DNA from: Pseudomonas batumici | GTDB lineage: Bacteria; Pseudomonadota; Gammaproteobacteria; Pseudomonadales; Pseudomonadaceae | Length of the DNA: 64,000 nucleotides | Assembly (NCBI RefSeq): GCF_000820515.1 | Contig: NZ_JXDG01000058.1 | Coordinates: 1-64,000 of the forward strand | Direction: 5' to 3' | Part shown: piece after piece, positions 7,915 through 15,546 of the stretch | Layout: every line of letters starts with the position of its first letter | Position numbering within the stretch: the stretch's first letter is position 1 | Notes under the pieces: generated by a model | Seen by the model: the letters and a program-made list of their open reading frames with translations, nothing else | Told to the model about the DNA's origin: nothing | Databases searched by the model: none | Position numbers and translations under genes: made by a program

Positions 7915-9301
7915 CGTCCTGGTGGTCGATGACGAGCCCAAGCTCTGCGACCTGCTGAGCTCTGCGCTGAGCCAGAACGATATTCGGGTCTTCACCGCCG
8001 GCAATGGCCTGGAGGCCCTGGCGGTGCTGGAACAGGAAGACATCGACCTGGTCATCAGCGACTGGCGCATGCCCGGCATGGACGGGCCGCAGTTGCTGGC
8101 GGAGGTCAAGCTGCGTTTCCCGCAGCTGCCGGTCATCGTGATGACCGCCTACAGCACCGTGAAGAATGCCGTGCAATCGATGCGCAATGGCGCTTTCGAC
8201 TATATCGCCAAGCCATTCGATATCGACGAGCTGGACATCACCGTCAACAAGGCCCTGCAATTTCGCGACATCCTGCGGGACAACGCGCGCATGCGTGCCG
8301 AACTCGACGAGCACCAGCAGATCGACAGCCTGGTGGGCGACAGCCCGACCTTCCGGCGGGTCCTGCAAGCCGTGGACTCGGTGCGCGAGAGCAACGCCAC
8401 CATCCTGCTGACCGGCGAAAGCGGCACCGGCAAGGAAATGGTCGCCCGGGCTATCCACAAGCACGGCAACCGCGCCGACATGCCCTTTGTCGCGGTCAAC
8501 TGCGCGGCGATTCCCGAAGGCTTGCTGGAAAGCGAGATGTTCGGCCATCGCAAGGGGGCCTTTACCGGCGCCGTATCGGACCGTGTCGGGCGCTTCCTGC
8601 AAGCCGACAAGGGCACGCTGTTCCTCGATGAAATCGGCGACATGCCGCTGGCGCTGCAGGCCAAGATCCTCCGTGCGCTGCAGGAGCGGATCATCGAGCC
8701 GGTGGGCGATCCGCGCGAGCGCAAGGTCGACGTGCGGGTGATTGCCGCGACCAACAAGAACCTGCTGCAAGCCGTGGCCGACAAGGAGTTTCGCGAAGAC
8801 CTGTATTACCGCCTGAATGTCTTCCCGATTCCCCTGCCCGCCCTGCGTGAACGGGTCGAGGACATCGCGCCGCTGGCCCGGCATTTCGCCCATACCCTGG
8901 GCGCCACCGCCGGCAAGCGCATCGACGGCTTCAGCCCGGCGGCCTTGCAGGCGATGCTCAACTACCCGTGGCCGGGCAATATCCGCGAACTGCAGAACTG
9001 TGTGGAACGGGCGACCATCGTCGCGACCGGCAACGAGATCGAAGAGACGGACTTGCCGGCCTATCTGTTCGAATCGGCAGCGCCGCGCGACAACGCCGGC
9101 GCACTGCCCGGCATCGCCCCCGGCCTGCCGAAGGACCTCGATGCGGCCCTGGCAGAGGTAGAGAAAGCCTATATCCTCGCCGCCCTGCAGGAAAGCAATG
9201 GCGTGCAGGCGGCCGCGGCACAGTTGATCGGGATTTCCGAACGCAGCTTCTGGTACCGCCTCAAGAAGCTGGCGATCCACGTCGACAAGATCATCCGCTG
9301 A
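7904..9301 (+). CDS. Sigma-54-dependent response regulator (NtrC family)
   Basis: About 465 residues. REC domain with phospho-acceptor Asp near 53 (ISDWRMPGMDG), AAA+ sigma-54 activation domain with Walker A GESGTGKE near 170 and the RpoN-contacting GAFTGA near 220, and a C-terminal Fis-type helix-turn-helix (AAAQLIGISERSFWYRLKKL). ATG 7904 is chosen because it follows a GAGGAAGAAG site and gives the normal REC start; the reading frame is open further upstream inside the kinase gene. It probably activates the -24/-12 promoter at 1956 and so its own operon. The operon ends here before a REP repeat. Confidence 0.92.
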   Translation: MTHNVLVVDDEPKLCDLLSSALSQNDIRVFTAGNGLEALAVLEQEDIDLVISDWRMPGMDGPQLLAEVKLRFPQLPVIVMTAYSTVKNAVQSMRNGAFDYIAKPFDIDELDITVNKALQFRDILRDNARMRAELDEHQQIDSLVGDSPTFRRVLQAVDSVRESNATILLTGESGTGKEMVARAIHKHGNRADMPFVAVNCAAIPEGLLESEMFGHRKGAFTGAVSDRVGRFLQADKGTLFLDEIGDMPLALQAKILRALQERIIEPVGDPRERKVDVRVIAATNKNLLQAVADKEFREDLYYRLNVFPIPLPALRERVEDIAPLARHFAHTLGATAGKRIDGFSPAALQAMLNYPWPGNIRELQNCVERATIVATGNEIEETDLPAYLFESAAPRDNAGALPGIAPGLPKDLDAALAEVEKAYILAALQESNGVQAAAAQLIGISERSFWYRLKKLAIHVDKIIR

Positions 9302-9327
9302 CCGCGATCTGGAAAACACCGCGACCT

Positions 9328-9415
9328 TGTAGGAGCCGGCTTGCTGGCGATGAACGATAACGCGGTGTACCTGATACACCGCGTCGCCTGAATCGCCAGC
9401 AAGCCGGCTCCTACA
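9328..9415. repeat. REP-type paired inverted repeat
   Basis: Left arm 9328-9352 (TGTAGGAGCCGGCTTGCTGG and on) is the near-perfect reverse complement of 9392-9415. The loop holds a smaller dyad, CGCGGTGTA/TACACCGCG. It sits between convergent genes, and its right end supplies the TAG stop of the hydrolase at 9411-9413. Confidence 0.88.
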
Positions 9416-10403
9416 GTTGAGCCCAGCGACTGACATCCCCCTGATGCAAACGCAGGTACGGCAGCACCGCCGCCAGCAACGGCGCCTTGAACGCCTCCTG
9501 GAACCGATGGGCCAGCCCCGGGATCAACACCAGTTGACTGCCCTGGATATGCGCCGCCAGGTGCACGCCGTGCATCACCGGCAATAACGGATCGGCCGTG
9601 CCATGGACCACCAGGGTCGGCACCCGCAGCTGATTGAGCATCGGCACGCGGCTCGGCTCGGCGAGAATCGCCATGATCTGGCGCTTGACCCCCTCCGGGT
9701 TGAAGGCGCGGTCATAGGCCACCGCCGCCTGGTGCAACAACTTGCTGCGGTCGTCGCGCACCTCGGGGCTGCCCAGGGCGGCCAGCAGGTCCGCCTGCTG
9801 CTCGATCGCCACCTCGCGGTTCGGTGCACTGCGCCGGGACAGCAACTGCACCAGCGCCGCATTCGGCGCCGGCAACCCCTCGGCACCGGAACTGGTCATC
9901 ACCAGGGTCAGGCTCTCGACCCGCTGCGGCGCCATCGCCGCCAGGTGCTGGGCGATCATCCCGCCCATGCTGGCGCCGAGCACATGGAACTGCTGGATCT
10001 GCAACGCATCCATCAGGCCCAGGGCATCGCCGGCCATATCGGTCAGGGTATAAGGCGCCGCCACCGGCAGGCCGAGCTTGTAGCGCAGCACTTCGAAGGT
10101 CAGGTTGGCGCTGGCCGGCGCCTGGCGCCAGGTGGACAGGCCGACATCGCGGTTGTCATAGCGGATCACCCGGAAACCCTGCTGGCAGAGCGCAACCACC
10201 ACCTCGTCCGGCCAGTGGATCAACTGCCCGCCCAGGCCCATCACCAGCAACAGGGCCGGATCCGAGGCACGCCCGATGCTCTGGTAAGCCAGGCTGACGT
10301 TATCCAGGTCGACCCGTTCGGTCGGAACATTGACATCACATCTCGAAGCCGCAAAAGACGGCAGGCCGAACAGCAGTGCGACCAGGAAAATAACTACACG
10401 CAT
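9411..10403 (-). CDS. Exported alpha/beta hydrolase
   Basis: About 330 residues. A signal peptide is evident (MRVVIFLVALLFGLPSFAAS), so it is probably periplasmic or secreted. Catalytic features: nucleophile elbow GASMGG near residue 134, Asp in VHGTADPLLP and His in GLAHRF near the C-terminus. The substrate is unknown. ATG 10403 is chosen because it starts the signal peptide; upstream codons remain open to 10631 but have no export signal. The TAG stop lies inside a REP repeat, so the last residues may have been set by REP insertion. Divergent from the metR-like gene. Confidence 0.82.
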   Translation of the reverse strand: MRVVIFLVALLFGLPSFAASRCDVNVPTERVDLDNVSLAYQSIGRASDPALLLVMGLGGQLIHWPDEVVVALCQQGFRVIRYDNRDVGLSTWRQAPASANLTFEVLRYKLGLPVAAPYTLTDMAGDALGLMDALQIQQFHVLGASMGGMIAQHLAAMAPQRVESLTLVMTSSGAEGLPAPNAALVQLLSRRSAPNREVAIEQQADLLAALGSPEVRDDRSKLLHQAAVAYDRAFNPEGVKRQIMAILAEPSRVPMLNQLRVPTLVVHGTADPLLPVMHGVHLAAHIQGSQLVLIPGLAHRFQEAFKAPLLAAVLPYLRLHQGDVSRWAQL

Positions 10404-10500
10404 GAAAACACCGAAACGCAGAACCCCATTGAGGCGCGAGTTTGATGTTATTTGTTCGTTGGCGCTGCCACAGTTCCATGACAGTTTGATGAAGAATGCC

Positions 10501-10525
10501 TGTAGGAGCTGGCTTGCCAGCGATG
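10501..10525. repeat. Single REP half-element
   Basis: TGTAGGAGCTGGCTTGCCAG and following bases match one arm of the paired REP units at 9328 and 41806; no second arm is found close by. It lies in the divergent region between the hydrolase and metR-like genes. Confidence 0.7.
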
Positions 10526-10590
10526 GCGGCCGATCAGACGCCGCAGAACCCAGCGACCCGACAGCGCTCCTGTCGACAGCCAGGGCAACA

Positions 10591-10603
10591 TGAGACAAAC
10601 TCA
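10591..10603. promoter_or_regulatory. Candidate MetR/LysR operator
   Basis: TGAGACAAACTCA is a 13-base dyad fitting the LysR rule T-N11-A and close to the MetR consensus TGAA-N5-TTCA. It lies 30 bases upstream of the metR-like start, a good autoregulatory position. Confidence 0.5.
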
Positions 10604-10633
10604 TGCCCTTCTCGCCAATCACAAAGTTCACTC

Positions 10634-11563
10634 ATGGAGCCCCTGGTGCTGGAAATCCGTCACTTGAAAACCCTGCACGCCCTGCGCGAGGCCGACAGCC
10701 TGGTGGAAGCCGCCGAGCGCCTGCACCTGACCCAGTCGGCCCTGTCCCACCAGTTCAAGGAACTGGAAGAGCGCATGGGCATGCCGTTGTTCGTGCGCAA
10801 GACCAAGCCGGTACGTTTCACCAGCGCCGGGCTGCGCCTGCTGCAACTGGCGGACGCCACCCTGCCGCTGCTGCGCGCGGCGGAGCGGGATATCGCGCGC
10901 CTGGCCGGCGGCACCGCGGGCCGCCTGCACATGGCGATCGAATGCCACAGTTGCTTCCAGTGGCTGATGCCGACCATCGACCAGTTCCGCGATGCCTGGC
11001 CGGAAGTCGAGCTGGACCTGGCCTCGGGGTTTTCTTTCGCCCCGCTGCCGGCCCTGGCCCGTGGCGACCTGGACCTGGTGGTCACCTCCGACCCGGTGGA
11101 GCTGGTGGGCATCACCTACGTGCCACTGTTCACCTACGAGGCCATGCTGGCGGTGGCGAACCAGCATGTGCTGGCCAACAAGCCTTACATCGTGCCCGAG
11201 GACCTGCTCAAGGAGACCCTGATCACCTACCCGGTCGAACGGGACCGGCTGGACATCTTCACCCGTTTCCTGGAGCCGGCGGACATCGAGCCGGCGCAAG
11301 TGCGCACGTCCGAGCTGACGGTGATGATGATGCAACTGGTGGCCAGCGGTCGCGGCGTGTGCGGCATGCCGCACTGGGCGCTGCACGAATACAGCTCGCG
11401 GGGTTACGTCAAGGCCAAGCGGCTGGGGGAGAAAGGCCTGTTCGCCACCCTGTATGCGGCGATCCGCGCCGACATGCTGGATGCGCCGTACATGCGAGAC
11501 TTCCTGCTGACGGCCAAGGACACCTCGTTCTCGACGCTCGACGGGGTCAGCGCGGTGCGCTGA
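10634..11563 (+). CDS. metR: LysR-type regulator, MetR-like
   Basis: About 309-residue LysR-family regulator. The N-terminal winged helix-turn-helix reads LEIRHLKTLHAL, then AAERLHLTQSALSHQFKELE, close to MetR, the homocysteine-responsive activator of methionine synthase genes. The remainder is the periplasmic-binding-like co-inducer domain. ATG 10634 gives the normal LysR N-terminus; the frame is open further upstream through a REP. No metE or metH is in the window, so the target must lie elsewhere. The MetR assignment rests on the HTH sequence. Confidence 0.8.
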   Translation: MEPLVLEIRHLKTLHALREADSLVEAAERLHLTQSALSHQFKELEERMGMPLFVRKTKPVRFTSAGLRLLQLADATLPLLRAAERDIARLAGGTAGRLHMAIECHSCFQWLMPTIDQFRDAWPEVELDLASGFSFAPLPALARGDLDLVVTSDPVELVGITYVPLFTYEAMLAVANQHVLANKPYIVPEDLLKETLITYPVERDRLDIFTRFLEPADIEPAQVRTSELTVMMMQLVASGRGVCGMPHWALHEYSSRGYVKAKRLGEKGLFATLYAAIRADMLDAPYMRDFLLTAKDTSFSTLDGVSAVR

Positions 11564-11572
11564 AGCCCCTGA

Positions 11573-11646
11573 TGTGGGAGCGGAGCTTGCCCGCGAAGCT
11601 TTTGGCGATCTCAACGGCCTCTTCGCGGGCAAGCTCCGCTCCCACA
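11573..11646. repeat. REP-type inverted repeat / hairpin
   Basis: TGTGGGAGCGGAGCTTGCCC (11573 on) pairs with 11621-11646. It lies between two convergent genes and may act as a bidirectional stop or mRNA stabiliser. Confidence 0.85.
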
Positions 11647-11686
11647 CAAGCTCTGTTCCCCAGGCTCTACTGGAATCGGGAAGGTG

Positions 11687-13039
11687 CTATTGGGCCTGCT
11701 CCAACAACGCCACATCCTCCGGCACCTTGACGAACACACTGTACTTGCCGCCTTCCATGGCCTCGAAGGCAATCAGCTTCTCCACCAGCGGCGCACTGAG
11801 CACCTTGCCGGCGTTGAGCAGCAGCATGCCGTTGTCGGCGTTGAGGTTGCGTGCCAGGATCATGCCCGCCGCCAGTTCGCGGGTGCCCAGGACCTGGACC
11901 GTCGGGTCGCCCAGGGTCACGTCGCTCAGGTATTCGGAGCAGACCTTGATGAAGTCCTCCACCAAGTCCGGGTCATAGAGCTTGCCGGAATACTTGCGAA
12001 TGAAGACCAGGGCCTCGTCGCTGTTCATCTGCCGCTCGAGAATCAGGCCGTGTTGCAACTCGATGAAGTCCACCGCCAGTTTCAACACCCGCGATCCCAG
12101 GGGAATCGCCTCGCCCCTGAGATGATCGGGAAACCCCGTGCCATCCCAGCGCTCCTGATGATGCAGGATCAGGCGGGCCGCATCCTGCATCGGCTCCAGC
12201 GTCATCAACAGCGACTCGCTCTGCTTCGGATACCCTCGGTAACGCTCGCGATCGGTGTGGTGCAGCAGGTCGGCCGGCGCCCCCATCATGCTGTCGGTCC
12301 AGCTCATCTTGCCGATGTTGTGCAGGGCCGCGGCCATGGCCAGGTCGCGACTGGCCGCTTCATCCATGACATGGGTCTTGCAGTAGACCTTGACCAGATC
12401 GATGATCGCCCGGTTGGTCTGCTTGTCCTTGGGCAGGCGCCACTCGACCATCCGCGAAAACACCTCGGCGGTGACGGCATAGCTGCGCTTGAGTTCCTCG
12501 TAGGCCAGGTCGAGCATGTCGGCGGTCTGCTGGACTTCGCTGGTGCGCGAGATCACGCGCTTTTCCAGGGTGGCGTTGAGTGCCTGCAACTGCCGGTTCT
12601 GCTCCCTGACCAACACCTGCAGGCGCTGGCGTTCACGTTCCGAATGCTGGAAGGCCAGGCCCTGGGTGATGGTCAGCAGCAGCTCTTCATCGTTCCAGGG
12701 CTTGCTGATGTAACGGTAGATCCGCCCCTGGTTGATCGCCTTGACGATCATGTCCATGTCGGCGTAACCGGTCAGCAGGATCCGCAGGCAGTTCGGATAC
12801 AGCTCATGAATGCGCGCCAGCAGGGTGGCACCGTCCATGTTCGGCATGCGCGCATCGCTGATCACCAGGTCGATGGACTGGCTGGCCATGATCTCCAGGG
12901 CCCGGGCGCCGCTGTCGGCCAGGAACAGTTCGTAACCCTGGCTACGCAGCAAACGACGCAGGCTGTTGAGAATCGATTCTTCATCGTCGACCAGCAAGAC
13001 ACGGGGTTTGATCACGACATCAACTGTGGATTCATCCAT
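11687..13039 (-). CDS. Response regulator with degenerate HD-GYP domain
   Basis: About 450 residues: REC (1-125, phospho-acceptor Asp near 62 in SDARMPNMDG), coiled coil (about 135-190), HD-GYP-related domain (200-400), C-terminal extension. RpfG-type HD-GYP proteins hydrolyse c-di-GMP, but here the HD pair is HN (ALHNIGK, near 240), the GYP is GFP (WDGTGFP), and the first conserved His before RVA is absent. It is therefore probably a phosphorylation-controlled effector or weak enzyme. ATG 13039 has GAGGT 7 bases upstream. Divergent from the c-di-GMP/peroxidase operon, so probably part of the same circuit. Confidence 0.85.
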   Translation of the reverse strand: MDESTVDVVIKPRVLLVDDEESILNSLRRLLRSQGYELFLADSGARALEIMASQSIDLVISDARMPNMDGATLLARIHELYPNCLRILLTGYADMDMIVKAINQGRIYRYISKPWNDEELLLTITQGLAFQHSERERQRLQVLVREQNRQLQALNATLEKRVISRTSEVQQTADMLDLAYEELKRSYAVTAEVFSRMVEWRLPKDKQTNRAIIDLVKVYCKTHVMDEAASRDLAMAAALHNIGKMSWTDSMMGAPADLLHHTDRERYRGYPKQSESLLMTLEPMQDAARLILHHQERWDGTGFPDHLRGEAIPLGSRVLKLAVDFIELQHGLILERQMNSDEALVFIRKYSGKLYDPDLVEDFIKVCSEYLSDVTLGDPTVQVLGTRELAAGMILARNLNADNGMLLLNAGKVLSAPLVEKLIAFEAMEGGKYSVFVKVPEDVALLEQAQ

Positions 13040-13278
13040 GGAGCACCTCATGTCTGCGTGGGGCTTCAATCCAGGGACCCTTGGCTGGCCCGACGGTCCC
13101 TGTCATTTTTTGCTAAGGGTAGATGTTCAACCATCAATTGGCATCATCTTTATCAGCAAATCCGTGTCAGTCGATCTATGCTGCAAGCAATCTAGTGCGC
13201 AACGGCAGCGTGGTTATCAGGAAGGGATGTCCGCATGAGCTCAGTACATTTCGCCGTCAGCCTGATCGGAGTCCTGCC

Positions 13279-15546
13279 ATGAGCAGCCCGGTCGCCCGCA
13301 TCAACCGCCGCATCCTGATCATCGACGACACCCCGTCGATCCACGAAGACTTCCGCAAGATTCTCTGCCCCGACGGGGTCGAAGACGACTTGCAGTCGGC
13401 CGAGCAGGCCTTGTTCGGCGACACCCTCACGCGCCAGGTAGAACGTTTCGACCTCGACTCGGCGTTCCAGGGCCAGGAAGGCCTGGCCAAGGTCGAACAG
13501 GCCCTGTTGCAGGGGCAACCCTACGCCATGGCCTTTATCGACATGCGCATGCCGCCGGGCTGGGACGGCCTGCAAACCCTCGAACGACTCTGGCAAGCCG
13601 ACCCCAAGCTGCAAGTCGCGCTGTGCACCGCCTATTCCGACTACTCCCTGGATGAGATGAACGATCGGATCGAGATGGGTGACCGCCTGCTGATCCTGAA
13701 GAAACCCTTCGACGCCATCGAGATCCGCCAGCTGGCCAGCGCCCTGACCGTCAAATGGCAGATGACCGAAGACGCCGCGCTGAAAATGGAGCAACTCGAA
13801 CAGGCCGTCGAGGAGCGCACCCGCGAGTTGTCCGACGCCAATATCATCGTGCAGAACAGCCCGACCCTGCTCTATCGCCTGCGCGGCGAGCCGTCGTTCC
13901 CGCTGATGTACATCTCCCACAACATCACCAAGTTCGGGCATGTGGCCAAGGACCTGCTGGCCTCCCCCGACTGGGCCGCGGAACTGATCCACCCTGACGA
14001 CCAGGACAAGGTCGACCAGGCCATGGCCAAGGTCCTGGACAAGGATGCCGAAGGCGCCTCGATCGAATTTCGCCTGCGCACCGGCGACGGCCACTGGCGC
14101 TGGGTGGAAAACCGCTACGTACCGGTGCGCGACCCGGAAGGGCGCCTACTGGAAGTCGAAGGCATCATCATCGACGTCACCGAACACAAGCTGGCCGAAG
14201 AGAAAATCGCCCTGCTCGCCCGTACCGACGGGCTCACCGGGCTGGCCAACCGCTCGACCATGATCGAGCGCCTGCACCAGAGCTTCGCCGCCGCCCGGCG
14301 CGGGGCCTCGCCGTTCGCGGTGTTCTACCTGGACCTGGATCACTTCAAGCACATCAACGACAGCCTCGGACACCCGGTGGGCGACCTGCTGCTCCAGGAA
14401 GTCTCCCGGCGCATCAGGGGCTGCACCCGGGAGCACGATGTGGTGGCGCGCCTGGGCGGCGACGAGTTCGCCGTGCTGCAGGCGGAAATGATCGACCCGA
14501 CGTACTCCAGCGCCCTGGCGAGCAGGATCCGCGACGCGCTGGTGGAGCCTTACAGCCTGGGCGGCAACGAGGTACGGATTTCCGTCAGCATCGGCATCAG
14601 CACCTATGCCCCGGACAGCGAAAGCGCCGACACCATGCTGGTCCAGGCCGACATGGCGCTCTATCGCTCCAAGGAAAACGGCCGCAACCAGTACCACTTC
14701 CACTCCGACGAGATCAACCAGGAAGTCATCGACCGGATCGCCCTGACCCAGGACCTGAGAAAGGCCATCGAACAGGACGAACTGGAGCTTCACTACCTGC
14801 CGGAAGTCGACCTGGGCACCGGCAGGATCCTCGGGATGGAGGCCCTGCTACGCTGGAACCACCCCGAGCGCGGCACACTCGACGCCGACCTGTTCATTCC
14901 CGCCGCGGAAAAGACCGGGACCATCGTCGCCCTGGGGCACTGGGTGCTGGACCACGCCTGCCGGCAGATGCGCCAATGGCGTAACGAAGGCATGGCCCCG
15001 CCGGTGATCGCGATCAACCTGTCGCTGGCCCAGCTCAAAAGTGGCAACGAGCTGGTTCGCGACGTGGTCGAGACCATGGCCAAATGGGAGCTTTCGCCCT
15101 CGGACCTGCAGTTCGACGTCACCGAAGCGACCCTGGCCCAGACCAAATGGACCCAGAACGACGTACTGCCCAGGCTGCGCGAACTCGGCGTGAAGATCGC
15201 CATCGACGATTTCGGCACCGACTACTCCTCCTTCGACTACCTCAAGACCTACCGCGTCAACCACTTGAAACTAGCCCAATCGTTCATCAGCGACGCCACC
15301 CAGGACCGGGAAAGCGCCACCACCCTGCGGGCGATCATCAACTTTGCCCGGGAAGTGGGCATCGGCATCATCGCCGAAGGCGTGGAAACCCATGAACAAC
15401 GCCATTCGTTGATGGCCACCGGCTCACCGATGACCGCCCAGGGCTATTACTTCAGCGAGGCCGTCGACAGCCATCGCGCCACCGAACTGCTGCACGCCGG
15501 CCATATCGACCCTCCCCCATTGGCCACGCCAGGGAGTCGCCCATGA
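13279..15546 (+). CDS. Response regulator REC-PAS-GGDEF-EAL
   Basis: About 755 residues, cytosolic. REC (10-150) carries ILIIDDTPSIHEDFRKIL, then an acidic insertion, DMRMPPGWDG and LILKKPFDA. A coiled coil leads to PAS (190-310), GGDEF (motif intact near 393, RLGGDEFAVLQ) and EAL (from about 521, EALLRWNHP). In the EAL domain loop 6 reads DDFGTDYSSFDY instead of the usual DDFGTGYSSLSY, and KIDQSF is KLAQSF, so phosphodiesterase activity is doubtful; diguanylate cyclase activity looks intact. ATG 13279 has GGAG upstream; open codons before it are not conserved REC. Overlaps the next gene by 4 bases. Confidence 0.9.
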   Translation: MSSPVARINRRILIIDDTPSIHEDFRKILCPDGVEDDLQSAEQALFGDTLTRQVERFDLDSAFQGQEGLAKVEQALLQGQPYAMAFIDMRMPPGWDGLQTLERLWQADPKLQVALCTAYSDYSLDEMNDRIEMGDRLLILKKPFDAIEIRQLASALTVKWQMTEDAALKMEQLEQAVEERTRELSDANIIVQNSPTLLYRLRGEPSFPLMYISHNITKFGHVAKDLLASPDWAAELIHPDDQDKVDQAMAKVLDKDAEGASIEFRLRTGDGHWRWVENRYVPVRDPEGRLLEVEGIIIDVTEHKLAEEKIALLARTDGLTGLANRSTMIERLHQSFAAARRGASPFAVFYLDLDHFKHINDSLGHPVGDLLLQEVSRRIRGCTREHDVVARLGGDEFAVLQAEMIDPTYSSALASRIRDALVEPYSLGGNEVRISVSIGISTYAPDSESADTMLVQADMALYRSKENGRNQYHFHSDEINQEVIDRIALTQDLRKAIEQDELELHYLPEVDLGTGRILGMEALLRWNHPERGTLDADLFIPAAEKTGTIVALGHWVLDHACRQMRQWRNEGMAPPVIAINLSLAQLKSGNELVRDVVETMAKWELSPSDLQFDVTEATLAQTKWTQNDVLPRLRELGVKIAIDDFGTDYSSFDYLKTYRVNHLKLAQSFISDATQDRESATTLRAIINFAREVGIGIIAEGVETHEQRHSLMATGSPMTAQGYYFSEAVDSHRATELLHAGHIDPPPLATPGSRP

